Notes under the pieces: model-generated
The model's database searches: none
What the model was told of the DNA's origin: nothing
What the model saw: the letters and a program-made list of their open reading frames with translations, nothing else
Program-made: the position numbers and the translations under genes
Shown here: positions 8,380-16,727 of the stretch, in pieces
Numbering within the stretch: position 1 is the stretch's first letter
Layout of the letters: each line of letters starts with the position of its first letter
Source of the DNA: an uncultured Caulobacterales bacterium
Lineage (GTDB): Bacteria > Pseudomonadota > Alphaproteobacteria > Caulobacterales > Caulobacteraceae
NCBI GenBank assembly: GCA_903884425.1
Contig: CAISEP010000014.1
Location: forward strand, 372,001-436,000
Length of the DNA stretch: 64,000 bases
Reading direction: 5' to 3'

Positions 8380-9249
8380 TCAGTCCGGTCGTCCCGGCGC
8401 ATCCCCGTGAGGTTGGGGCGGGCCTTCGGGTGTGCCCGCGCGCTTCGGCCGACGCTCCAGCATGACCTGCACAGGCGTCTTGGGCAGGGTGTCCAGGGTC
8501 AGGCCCGTCCGACCGGGCACAAGCAGGCGCTGGAACCGGCGACGGGCCGCATCGCGCCATTCCTCGCGGCTGATGCGGCCGTTCAGGGCGCTGGACGCCG
8601 ACGCCACGGGCTCCGGGTCCGGCAGCAGGGCATAGTTGGCCGCCCCCTGGTGCGCCAGGTCCCCGGCCAGTTCGCGGCCGCCCGGTCCACCTCCGCCCGG
8701 TCCCCCTCCGCGATCCTCGCCGCCCCCCCGTCCGCGCCCGCGGGGCCGGGCCTGACCCTCCTGCTCGTCGAAGCGCAGGCTGGGGTCCATGCCCTCTCCG
8801 GCACGCAGGCCACGGATCCGCGGCTGGATCTCCGGGGCCACCACCCGCTCGTAGTCGTTCAGCTCGAAGCCGTCGATCACCCCGTCATGGTTGGTGTCGA
8901 GGGTGTCGAAGAAGCGGTCGGCATCGGCCACGAACTCGGCCTCGGTCACGGTGCCGGAATGGCTGGCATTCATCCGGGCGAACCAGACGACCACGGGATA
9001 GGGCTCGTCCCGGCGGGCGCGGAACGGCTCGCCCATCGGGCTGATGAACACATTCAGACTTCCCCGGCGGGCATCGGGGCCGTCGGCACCGCCGAAGGTC
9101 ATGCCGTCCGCCCCCCCCTGTGCCGCCATCCGGCCGCGACCATGCTCAGTGGGAGGGGGCGGCCCTTCGGCGCAGGCGGACAGGACCAGGGTGACACCGG
9201 CCAGCAGCAGCGTCGCCCGCAGGGGGGGGCGGTGGATGGATCGTCCCAT
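8380..9249 (-). CDS. EF-hand lipoprotein in a two-component operon
   Basis: This 289-residue lipoprotein has a signal peptide with lipobox LSAC (Cys26). One canonical EF-hand lies at residues 118-129 (DTNHDGVIDGFE; ligands D118, N120, D122, E129). Two degenerate EF-like loops are near 94-105 (NASHSGTVTEAE) and 219-230 (ALNGRISREE). A Gly/Arg-rich low-complexity stretch lies at ~168-192. ATG 9247-9249 (MGRSIHRPPLR) is chosen because it opens a proper signal peptide; a 21-codon longer frame overlaps the kinase. It begins 1 bp after the stop of the sensor kinase gene, so all three genes form an operon. A calcium-binding periplasmic or outer-membrane accessory to the sensor is plausible but inferred. 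The Gly/Arg stretch may be disordered. Confidence 0.78.
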   Translation of the reverse strand: MGRSIHRPPLRATLLLAGVTLVLSACAEGPPPPTEHGRGRMAAQGGADGMTFGGADGPDARRGSLNVFISPMGEPFRARRDEPYPVVVWFARMNASHSGTVTEAEFVADADRFFDTLDTNHDGVIDGFELNDYERVVAPEIQPRIRGLRAGEGMDPSLRFDEQEGQARPRGRGRGGGEDRGGGPGGGGPGGRELAGDLAHQGAANYALLPDPEPVASASSALNGRISREEWRDAARRRFQRLLVPGRTGLTLDTLPKTPVQVMLERRPKRAGTPEGPPQPHGDAPGRPD

Positions 9250-9250
9250 G

Positions 9251-10810
9251 TCAGTCCCTCGAATTCTGCCTGGCCGCGCCAAGCGGCAGGACGACCCGGG
9301 CGCGCAGGCCACCCTCCGGCCGGTTCATGAGCTGCGCGTCTCCCCCGTGGGCGCGGGCGACGGTCCGGACCACCGGAAGGCCGAGACCGGCCCCGCCCGT
9401 GTCGCGATTGCGCGATGTCTCGATGCGGACGAAGGGTTCGAACATCCGTTCCAGTTCCGCAGTCGGCAGTCCCGGGCCGTTGTCCTCCACGTCGATCACC
9501 GCGTGGGTCGCATCCGGGTCGAGGTCCACCCGGACCCGGGCCTCCGTCCCGTACCGCACGGCGTTGGCAATCAGGTTCGCCAGCAGACGGCGCAGCCCCA
9601 GGGCGTCGGCGTCGATCTGCAGGTCCGCGCCCGGTTCCAGGGTGACCGGCGCGCCGACCTCGGACATCTCCGCGACCACGGTGGCCACGAGGCCGCGAAG
9701 TTCCAGGCTTTCCCGCGCCGCCGGGCGGCTGGCATCGCGCACGAAGGCGAGGGTGGCGGCGATCATCGCCTCCATCTCGTCGATGTCCGAGGCGAGCTTG
9801 TCGCGCAGGTCCTCCGGCGCCTGTTCGATCCGGAACCGAAGGCGGGTCAGGGGCGTGCGCAGGTCGTGCGCCACCGAGCCGATCAGCTCCGTCCGGTCGC
9901 GGACATACCGGCGGATGCGATCCTGCATCTGGTTGAAGGCCAGGGCGGCGGACGCGATCTCCGCCGGTCCCGAGATGCTCAGGGGCGGTGCATCCGGATC
10001 CCGTCCCAGACGCTCCGCCGCCCCGGCGAATCCGGCAATGGGCGCCGTCAGGCCCCGGGCAAAGAGGTAGGCGAGCGGGCAGAGCAACAGGATCGACAGG
10101 CCGAAGCCCAGCAGCACCCGCTGGCGCCAGTCGGCGAAGGGGGCGGTCTCGTGCACGTTCAGGGATGACCAGCGGCCATCCGCCTGCCGGACCTCGGCGA
10201 TGAAGGGCGCGATGATGAACGGATCTCCGTGGGCGTGGGTGCGGTCACGCTCGTCATCCCCCGGACCGGGATCGCGAGGCTGCCCCGCATCCGGTGGCGG
10301 TCCCGGCTGTCCCGGCACGCCCGCCCCCGGTGGCGGGTCCTGGGGTCCGCCGGCGGGGGGGGCGTTGGATCGACCGCCGGGTCCGTAGGGGATCTGTGAC
10401 CGCATCGCGCGGACATAACGGTGACCGAAGATGCTGGCATTGGGCGGCAGGGTCACATGGACGTCCGTGTCGGGCACCGCCAGCTGGGACGCCAGCTCCC
10501 GGGTGAGCCAGCGCTCGAGGCGGACCGGACGGGGCTCGTGCGGGGGCGGCACGGTCATGGCCGCCTGCAGCTGGGCCGTCAGCTGATGGCCGTTGCGGGA
10601 GGAGATGTCCCGACCCGGGGATTTCAGCGCCGTCGCCACCTCGCCGATCCGGTAGACTTCCGGGGGCGGGGGCGGGATCAGCAGGGCCACCGCCGCATGC
10701 ACGCTGATGGCGGCCATCAGCGACAGGACCACCAGCCCGATGATCTGGGTGGCCAGCGGCGGATACCAGCGCCGGGTGCCCGATGCGGCCGCGTCCTCCC
10801 GGCGGGTCAA
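9251..10810 (-). CDS. Membrane sensor histidine kinase (EnvZ/RstB-like)
   Basis: The 519 residues comprise TM1 (~21-45), a large periplasmic region (~46-232), TM2 (~233-252), HAMP (~253-305) and a phosphoacceptor H-box VAHDLRTPLTRLRF with His315. The ATPase domain shows an N-box LIANAVRYG, a G1 box DNGPGLP and a G2 box GGAGLGLPVV. The periplasmic domain contains a Pro/Gly-rich low-complexity insert (~143-194) ending in an acidic/His patch GDDERDRTHAHGD. Its start overlaps the response-regulator stop by 4 bp. It should autophosphorylate His315 and pass phosphate to the upstream regulator. The stimulus is unknown. The acidic/His patch plus the downstream EF-hand lipoprotein make a divalent cation a reasonable guess. 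Confidence 0.93.
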   Translation of the reverse strand: MTRREDAAASGTRRWYPPLATQIIGLVVLSLMAAISVHAAVALLIPPPPPEVYRIGEVATALKSPGRDISSRNGHQLTAQLQAAMTVPPPHEPRPVRLERWLTRELASQLAVPDTDVHVTLPPNASIFGHRYVRAMRSQIPYGPGGRSNAPPAGGPQDPPPGAGVPGQPGPPPDAGQPRDPGPGDDERDRTHAHGDPFIIAPFIAEVRQADGRWSSLNVHETAPFADWRQRVLLGFGLSILLLCPLAYLFARGLTAPIAGFAGAAERLGRDPDAPPLSISGPAEIASAALAFNQMQDRIRRYVRDRTELIGSVAHDLRTPLTRLRFRIEQAPEDLRDKLASDIDEMEAMIAATLAFVRDASRPAARESLELRGLVATVVAEMSEVGAPVTLEPGADLQIDADALGLRRLLANLIANAVRYGTEARVRVDLDPDATHAVIDVEDNGPGLPTAELERMFEPFVRIETSRNRDTGGAGLGLPVVRTVARAHGGDAQLMNRPEGGLRARVVLPLGAARQNSRD

Positions 10811-11562
10811 CGGCGCACCACGGTCGCGTTGAACACATAGCCCTCGTTGCGGATGGTGCGGATCAGTTCCGCGCCGCCGTCCCCGTCGTTCAGCTTCCGG
10901 CGCAGGCGGCTGATCTGCACGTCGATGGCCCGGTCATAGGCGTCCGATTCCGGCCCGCGGGCGAGGTCCAGCAGCTGGTCCCGGGTAAGGATCCGCTGCG
11001 GGCGCTCCACGAACACCCGCAGCAGGGAAAACTCGCCCGACGACAGGTTGACCACCACATTGTCCGGAGAGCGCAGTTCCCGGCGCACCATGTCGAACCG
11101 CCATCCAGCGAATTCGCAGCTGGCCGAGAGGCTCACCTGTCCGCGGGTCTCGCTGCGGCGGCGCAGGACCGCCTTGATGCGGGCCAGAAGTTCCCTGGGA
11201 TTGCACGGCTTGGGCAGATAGTCGTCGGCCCCGAGCTCCAGACCCACGATCCGGTCGGTCTCGTCGCCCATGGCGGACAGGATGATCACCGGGGGGCCGT
11301 CGGCGGCGGCCAGCTTGCGGCAGAGGCTGAGGCCATCCTCCCCGGGCAGCATGACGTCGAGGACGATGATGTCCGGCCGCTGGGCGGCCAGCGCGCGACC
11401 GAGCCCGGCACCATCTGCTGCCTCCGTCACGGAAAATCCGTGGCGGGTGAGGAACTCCGAGATGACATCACGGATGCCCGGGTCGTCATCGACCAGCAGG
11501 ACATGGGCGGAGGTCGAGGGATCAGCGGACGGGTCGGAGGCGGTGGCTTGGGTCAGGGGCAT
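10807..11562 (-). CDS. OmpR-family response regulator
   Basis: This 251-residue regulator has a receiver domain beginning VLLVDDDPGIRDV, the phosphorylatable Asp in IIVLDVMLPGEDGL, the switch Ser/Thr in VIILSAMGDETD and the invariant Lys in YLPKPCNPREL. A winged-helix DNA-binding domain follows (~150-251; NLSSGEFSLLRVFVERPQRILTRDQLLDL...VDVQISRLRRKL...IRTIRNEGYVF). It is the first gene of the regulator-kinase-EF-hand operon and the cognate partner of the kinase that overlaps its 3' end. The first ~18 residues (Ala/Ser/Thr/Asp-rich) precede the receiver and may be non-structured. Target genes are not evident beyond likely autoregulation. Confidence 0.94.
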   Translation of the reverse strand: MPLTQATASDPSADPSTSAHVLLVDDDPGIRDVISEFLTRHGFSVTEAADGAGLGRALAAQRPDIIVLDVMLPGEDGLSLCRKLAAADGPPVIILSAMGDETDRIVGLELGADDYLPKPCNPRELLARIKAVLRRRSETRGQVSLSASCEFAGWRFDMVRRELRSPDNVVVNLSSGEFSLLRVFVERPQRILTRDQLLDLARGPESDAYDRAIDVQISRLRRKLNDGDGGAELIRTIRNEGYVFNATVVRR

Positions 11563-11633
11563 CCACCCTTATGGCCGGGGCAATGTGAAACGGGCATGGC
11601 CACGCCGTGTCCGGTCTGAAACAAACGCCCGAT

Positions 11634-11676
11634 CCGGCCTGCATCCAGCGGTTCCGATCCGCCGGATGCAGGCCGG
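11634..11676 (-). terminator. Hairpin terminator candidate downstream of the APC permease
   Basis: A perfect 13-bp inverted repeat (CCGGCCTGCATCC at 11634-11646 and its complement at 11664-11676) encloses a 17-nt loop that holds a further 4-bp GCGG/CCGC stem. It lies just after the permease stop on the minus strand and before the response-regulator promoter region. There is only a weak T-rich tail (GTTTGTTT, about 12 nt further on), so efficiency is uncertain. Confidence 0.6.
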
Positions 11677-11684
11677 TAACCGGT

Positions 11685-13316
11685 CTAGTGGCGGTGCGGC
11701 GGCTCCATCGGATTGGCATCGGCCTCGATGACTTCCTCACCGCGGCCGAGCTTGGAGTTCCAGTAGCCGTAGAGGCCGTAAACCAGGGCCCCGATGATGC
11801 AGTAGACCACCAGGATCTCCAGCGGGATCGGGTCGTGGTCCATCGCCTTCTGCACCATCGGCCAGAGGTTGAACCCGGCCAGGGCCATGCAGGAGATGAT
11901 GCCCAGCACCGCGGTGGTGATGCCGCCGGGGACACGGAACGGACGTTCCATCTCCGGATGGGTGATCCGCAGATAGATCACCGACAGGCAGACGATGGAG
12001 AAGGCCAGTGCCGTGCCGAGGGACACCAGGTCTCCCAGCAGGTCGATGGGCAGGAAGGCCGCGGCGATGGCGATGAAGCAGCCCAGGAACAGGGTGCCGA
12101 TCCACGGGGTGCGGAACTTGTCGTGGATGACCGCCAGCGCCTTGGGCAGCAGGCCGTCCCGGGCCATGGTGTAGAAGATCCGGGTCTGGCCGTAGCTCAG
12201 CACCAGCATCACCGACGACAGGCCTGTGACCGCCCCGATCTTGATCGCGACGGAGACCAGGTTGAGGTAGTGCGCGGCATTGCCGGCGAACGGGATGCGC
12301 GCCCAGGTGGGGTTCATCCGGTCGATGGCCACCGCGATGGGGGCCGGGTCCGCCAGTTCCTTGTAGGGGACGACGCCGGTCATGACCGCGGCCACCGCCA
12401 TGTAGATCAGGGTGCAGATGACCAGCGCGCCCAGGATGCCGATCGGCACGTCCTTGCTGGGGTTCTTGGCCTCCGCCGCCGCCGTCGAGACGGCCTCGAA
12501 GCCCACATAGGCGAAGAAGATGATCGAGCCACCCCGCAGGATGCCGCTGAGGCCGAACTCCCCGAACTTGCCCGTCGTGTTCGGCGGAATGAACGGCACC
12601 CAGTTCTTCGGGTTGATATAGGCCACCCCGATGCCGACGAAGGCGATCAGGACCAGCAGCTTGATGACGACGATGACGTTGTTCACCTGGGCCGATTCGC
12701 TCACGCCGATCACCAGCAGCAGGGTGACCATCGCAATGCCCAGGGCCGCGATCAGGTTGGCCGTGCCAGTGAGCTGGAAGGTCAGCTGGCCGAGGCCATT
12801 GGGCTGGGCTGCCAGCAGGGGCGTGGCCCACTGCGGCTTGGGCAGGCCGTTGATCATGATCGTCGGGAAGTCCACCCCGAAATCATGCAGCAGACTGACC
12901 ACGTTGCCCGCCCACCCCACGGCGACGGTGGAGGCGGCGACCCCGTATTCCAGAACGAGCAGCCAGCCCATCACCCAGGCGAACACCTCCCCAAGCGTCC
13001 CGTAGGCATAGGTATAGGCCGAGCCGGAGACCGGCATGGTGGACGACAGTTCGGCGTAGCAGAGGCCCGCAAAGGCGCAGGCGATGCCGGCCACGACGAA
13101 GGACAGCATGATGGCCGGACCGGCATTGCCCGACGCCACCTGGCCGGTGAGGACGAAGATCCCCGCGCCGATGATGGCGCCGACGCCCAGGCTGACGAGG
13201 TTCCAGGGGCCGAGGGTGCGCTTCAGCTCGCTGCGGGCGGCCTCCCTCTGGATGTGTTCGATGGATTTTTTCTGGAATAGCCGGTTGCCTGGCGGTCGAG
13301 CGGCGGTATCTGACAT
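11685..13316 (-). CDS. APC-superfamily amino acid permease
   Basis: This 543-residue inner-membrane transporter has about 12 hydrophobic helices. The N-terminal Gly-rich unwound helix 1 (LVSLGVGAIIGAGIFVLTG, ~41-59) is the APC substrate and ion site. The helix 6 region has FFAYVGFEAVSTAAAEAKNP, a strong signature of the cationic amino acid transporter (CAT/YfnA-like) subgroup. The conserved cytosolic loop YGQTRIFYTMARDGLLP follows helix 8. ATG 13314-13316 (MSDTAARPPGN) gives the usual cytosolic N-tail; the frame upstream is only antisense to hrpB. It is transcribed alone and divergent from hrpB across ~127 bp, with a hairpin after the stop. The substrate is probably an amino acid; which one is unknown. 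Confidence 0.92.
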   Translation of the reverse strand: MSDTAARPPGNRLFQKKSIEHIQREAARSELKRTLGPWNLVSLGVGAIIGAGIFVLTGQVASGNAGPAIMLSFVVAGIACAFAGLCYAELSSTMPVSGSAYTYAYGTLGEVFAWVMGWLLVLEYGVAASTVAVGWAGNVVSLLHDFGVDFPTIMINGLPKPQWATPLLAAQPNGLGQLTFQLTGTANLIAALGIAMVTLLLVIGVSESAQVNNVIVVIKLLVLIAFVGIGVAYINPKNWVPFIPPNTTGKFGEFGLSGILRGGSIIFFAYVGFEAVSTAAAEAKNPSKDVPIGILGALVICTLIYMAVAAVMTGVVPYKELADPAPIAVAIDRMNPTWARIPFAGNAAHYLNLVSVAIKIGAVTGLSSVMLVLSYGQTRIFYTMARDGLLPKALAVIHDKFRTPWIGTLFLGCFIAIAAAFLPIDLLGDLVSLGTALAFSIVCLSVIYLRITHPEMERPFRVPGGITTAVLGIISCMALAGFNLWPMVQKAMDHDPIPLEILVVYCIIGALVYGLYGYWNSKLGRGEEVIEADANPMEPPHRH

Positions 13317-13443
13317 CGGGTCCCCCTCGGCGCGGGCATTTCGCCATCGCGCGGAACTGTTTGAAGCGACGTTAGTGAGGCTTAGGTCGTGACGCAACGG
13401 TCCTGCGCATACTGAGGGAATCCTGGAAGGTGCACGCGTCCTG

Positions 13444-15915
13444 ATGCTGCCGATCGAGCCGATCCTGCCGGAATTGTCGGCGTCCCTGGCCCAAACCGCC
13501 TGCGCGGTGCTGGTGGCGCCCCCCGGCGCGGGCAAGACCACCCGTGTGCCCCTGGCGCTGATGGATGCCCCCTGGGCCCAGGACGGGCGGATCATCCTGC
13601 TGGAACCCCGCCGTCTGGCCGCCCGGGCGGCGGCGGCGCGGATGGCCGAGAGCCTGGGCGAGCGGGTGGGGGAGCGGGTCGGCCTGCGCGTCCGCTTCCA
13701 GACCCTGGTCTCGCCCCGCACCCGGATCGAGGTGGTGACGGAGGGGGTGTTCACCCGCATGGCCCTCTCGGACCCGACGCTCTCGGGCATCAGCGCGGTG
13801 ATCTTCGACGAGTTCCACGAGCGCAGCCTCGATGCCGATCTGGGGCTGGCCTTTGCCCGGGACGTGCAGCGCCTGCTGCGGGAGGACCTGCGGCTGGTGG
13901 TCATGTCCGCCACCCTGGACGGAGCGGCGGTGGCCCGGCTGCTGGGGGATGCACCGGTGCTGCGCAGCGAAGGCCGCAGCTTTCCGGTGGAGACCCGGCA
14001 TGTGGGCCGCGATCCCGCCCTCAGGATGGAGGCGCAGATGGCCCGCACGATCCGCCGGGCCCTGGCCGCCGACGCAGGCTCGGTCCTGGTCTTCCTTCCG
14101 GGGCAGGGGGAGATCGCCCGTGTGGCACGGGAACTGGAGGAGGGCGGCCTGCCCGGGGACGTCCGGGTCTGCCCGCTCTATGGCGCGCTCACCCCCGCGG
14201 AGCAGGACGCGGCCATCCGGCCCCCGCCGCCGGATCAGCGCAAGGTGGTGCTGGCCACCTCCATCGCCGAGACCAGCCTGACCATCGAAGGGGTGCGGGT
14301 GGTGATCGACAGCGGCCTCGCAAGGGTGCCGCGGTACCAGCCGGCAACGGGCCTCACCCGCCTGGAGACCGTCCGGGTCAGTCGCGCGGGGGCCGACCAG
14401 CGCCGCGGTCGCGCCGGGCGGACGGAGCCCGGGGTCTGCTGGCGCCTGTGGGACGAGCCGGAGACCCGGGCCCTGCCGCCCTTTGCCACGCCGGAAATCC
14501 GGGAATGCGACCTGGCCGGTCTCGCCCTGGCCCTGGCGGAATGGGGGGTGCGGGATGCGTCCGGCCTGGCCCTGCTGGACCCGCCGCCAACGGGGGCGTT
14601 CCAGGAGGCGCGGACCCTGCTGCAGCGCCTGGGCGCGCTGACCGAGGCCGGGGACCTGTCGCCCCACGGCCGCAATCTCGCGGCCCTGCCCCTGCCGCCG
14701 AGGCTGGCCGACATGGTGGTGCGGGGGGCGGCCTGCGGTCAGGCCCCCATGGCCGCGGAGCTTGCCGCGGTGATGACGGAGCGTGGGCTGGGCGGCACCT
14801 CCACCGACCTCGCAGAGCGCCTGAAGCGGTTTCGGGCCGACGGCGCCCCCCGGGCCCGGGACATCCGGCAGCTGGCGGACCGCTGGGCGAAGGCCGCCGC
14901 CTCCATGACCGGGCCGGCACGCAGGCGCGGCGGCGACCGCCCCCTCGATCTCGGCCTGCTGGTGGCCCATGCCTTTCCCGACCGCATCGCCCAGCGCCGG
15001 GAGGGCGGGGAGGGGGAGTTCCGGCTGGCCAGCGGCCGCGGGGCCCGGCTCGACCCCACCGATCCCCTGGCCCGGCAAGGCTGGCTGGCCGTGGCGGAGC
15101 TGGCGGGCACCGGTCAGGCCAGCGACCGGATCACCCTGGCCGCGCCCCTCGATCCGGCGGCCCTGGCCGCAGCCTTCGACGACCAGCTCGACCACCGGGA
15201 GGCGGTGGGGATCGATGTGGCCGGTCGCGCCCGGCTGCGCCGCCAGACCCGCATCGGCGAGCTCATCCTCACCGACCGGGTGGTGGAACGCCCCGACCGC
15301 GCGCGCCTGGCTGAGGCCCTCCTCGACCACGTCCTGTCCCGCGGGCTGGAGGTCCTGGCCTGGGGCGAGGCGGCAGACGACCTGCGGCGGCGGGTGGCCT
15401 TTGTGGCGGCGCTTCAGCCGGACGGGGACTGGCCGGACCTGTCCTTCGCGGCCCTGGCCGGGGACGCCGCCGCCTGGCTGCTGCCGCTGCTGGAGACCGG
15501 GGGGCTGGCCGGGGCGTCGTCGGCGGCCCTGGACGGGGTGCTTCGCGACCGGATCGGCTGGGCCCGTCTGCGGGAGCTGGACCGGGTCGCGCCGGAGCGG
15601 TTCGTGACCCCCGCCGGACCCTCCCACCGGATCGACTACGGGGCCGAGGGCGGACCCCGGGTGGAGGTGCGGGTGCAGGAGCTGTTCGGCCTGAAGACCC
15701 ACCCCTGCGTGGGCGGTGGACGGGTACCCCTGACCCTGGCCCTGACCAGCCCGGCCCACCGGCCGATCCAGATCACCCGGGACCTGCCGGGCTTCTGGGC
15801 GGGCTCCTGGCGGGAGGTCCGGACGGAGATGAAGGGACGCTATCCCCGCCACCCCTGGCCGGAGGACCCGGCCGCGGCCGCCCCCACCACCCGCGCCAAG
15901 CCCCGCGGGACCTAG
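13444..15915 (+). CDS. hrpB: ATP-dependent helicase HrpB (DEAH-box family)
   Basis: This 823-residue cytosolic RNA-helicase-like ATPase has motif I GAGKTTR (Lys31), motif II DEFHERS (residues 122-128), motif III SATLDG, motif V TSIAETSLTIEGV and motif VI QRRGRAGRTEPG. The HrpB-specific C-terminal region follows (from LLVAHAFPDRIAQRR to LTSPAHRPIQITRDLPGFW). The length fits the family (about 800-850). The catalytic DEFH variant of DEAH is normal for HrpB. ATG 13444 follows CTGGAAGG with ~13 nt spacing. The biological role of HrpB is poorly known in most bacteria. It is a single-gene unit, convergent with the RNA methyltransferase. Confidence 0.95.
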   Translation: MLPIEPILPELSASLAQTACAVLVAPPGAGKTTRVPLALMDAPWAQDGRIILLEPRRLAARAAAARMAESLGERVGERVGLRVRFQTLVSPRTRIEVVTEGVFTRMALSDPTLSGISAVIFDEFHERSLDADLGLAFARDVQRLLREDLRLVVMSATLDGAAVARLLGDAPVLRSEGRSFPVETRHVGRDPALRMEAQMARTIRRALAADAGSVLVFLPGQGEIARVARELEEGGLPGDVRVCPLYGALTPAEQDAAIRPPPPDQRKVVLATSIAETSLTIEGVRVVIDSGLARVPRYQPATGLTRLETVRVSRAGADQRRGRAGRTEPGVCWRLWDEPETRALPPFATPEIRECDLAGLALALAEWGVRDASGLALLDPPPTGAFQEARTLLQRLGALTEAGDLSPHGRNLAALPLPPRLADMVVRGAACGQAPMAAELAAVMTERGLGGTSTDLAERLKRFRADGAPRARDIRQLADRWAKAAASMTGPARRRGGDRPLDLGLLVAHAFPDRIAQRREGGEGEFRLASGRGARLDPTDPLARQGWLAVAELAGTGQASDRITLAAPLDPAALAAAFDDQLDHREAVGIDVAGRARLRRQTRIGELILTDRVVERPDRARLAEALLDHVLSRGLEVLAWGEAADDLRRRVAFVAALQPDGDWPDLSFAALAGDAAAWLLPLLETGGLAGASSAALDGVLRDRIGWARLRELDRVAPERFVTPAGPSHRIDYGAEGGPRVEVRVQELFGLKTHPCVGGGRVPLTLALTSPAHRPIQITRDLPGFWAGSWREVRTEMKGRYPRHPWPEDPAAAAPTTRAKPRGT

Positions 15916-15929
15916 AACGGGACCTGCCC

Positions 15930-16727
15930 TCAGGTGGCGGCGTAGATCATGATGCCGGTGGCCACGGCCAGGTTCAGGCTGTCCGCCCGACCCCGCATGG
16001 GAATCTTCACATTGACGTCGCACAGGGCCGCCAGGTCCGGGGGCAGGCCCTGCTGTTCGTTGCCCATCAGGATCATGTTCGGGGCGCGGAACGGGGCCGC
16101 ACGGAAATCGTGGGTCGCCGTCAGCAAAGTGCCGATCACCGAGCCCGGCCAGGTCTTCCGCAGGGCCGTGAAGGCGGGGATGTCGGCCTTGAAGATGGGA
16201 ACCGCGAAGATCGACCCCATGGTCGCCCGCACAGCCTCCACCGAGAAGGGATCGCAGCACTCCCCCACCAGGATCACGCCGCCGCACCCGGCGGAATCCG
16301 CCGTCCGCACGATGGTGCCGAGATTGCCGGGGTCCCGCACGGCCTGGAGGGCCACCCAGCAGGTGGCAGACTTCGGGTCGAGGGTCGCCAGGTCGGCGAA
16401 GTGCTGGTCGAAGACCGACACCACGGTCTGGGGATTGTCCCGGCGGGAGACCTTTTCCAGTATGTCCCGGGTGACCTCGATCACCTCTCCGCCCTGCTCG
16501 GCGGTGAAGGCGGCCAGGCGCCGCAGCAGGGGGTGGTCGGCGGCGTCGAGGCCGAACATCAGCACCCGGGGCGCGCGGCCGAGCTCCATGGCCTCCGCCG
16601 CGATCTTCAGCCCCTCGGCCAGGAACTGTCCGCTGGCCTCCCGCTCCTTGCGCAGGTGCAGGGCCCGGGCGGCCTTCACCGTGGGGTTGGTAAGCGAGCT
16701 GATCTGGCGGTAGGCCGGGCGGCTCAT
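15930..16727 (-). CDS. TrmH/SpoU-family RNA 2'-O-methyltransferase
   Basis: The 265 residues start with a small substrate-binding domain (QISSLTNPTVKAARALHLRK; ~7-70). A SPOUT methyltransferase domain with a trefoil knot follows. Motif 1 is RDPGNLGTIVRTADSAGCGGV, motif 2 is ILMGNEQQGLPPDL, and motif 3 is IPMRGRADSLNLAVATGI. Motif 1 Asn and Arg and motif 3 Ser-Leu-Asn are the SAM and catalytic residues of the class. It probably methylates a ribose 2'-O in rRNA or tRNA; the target is not determinable here. Its start overlaps the stop of the neighbouring methyltransferase by 4 bp, so the two are translationally coupled. Confidence 0.92.
   Translation of the reverse strand: MSRPAYRQISSLTNPTVKAARALHLRKEREASGQFLAEGLKIAAEAMELGRAPRVLMFGLDAADHPLLRRLAAFTAEQGGEVIEVTRDILEKVSRRDNPQTVVSVFDQHFADLATLDPKSATCWVALQAVRDPGNLGTIVRTADSAGCGGVILVGECCDPFSVEAVRATMGSIFAVPIFKADIPAFTALRKTWPGSVIGTLLTATHDFRAAPFRAPNMILMGNEQQGLPPDLAALCDVNVKIPMRGRADSLNLAVATGIMIYAAT

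Noticed and set aside
8548-8800. Gly/Arg-rich coding repeat in the EF-hand gene as a DNA repeat element
   Set aside because: It is in frame within one lipoprotein and reads as a low-complexity linker; the period is irregular.
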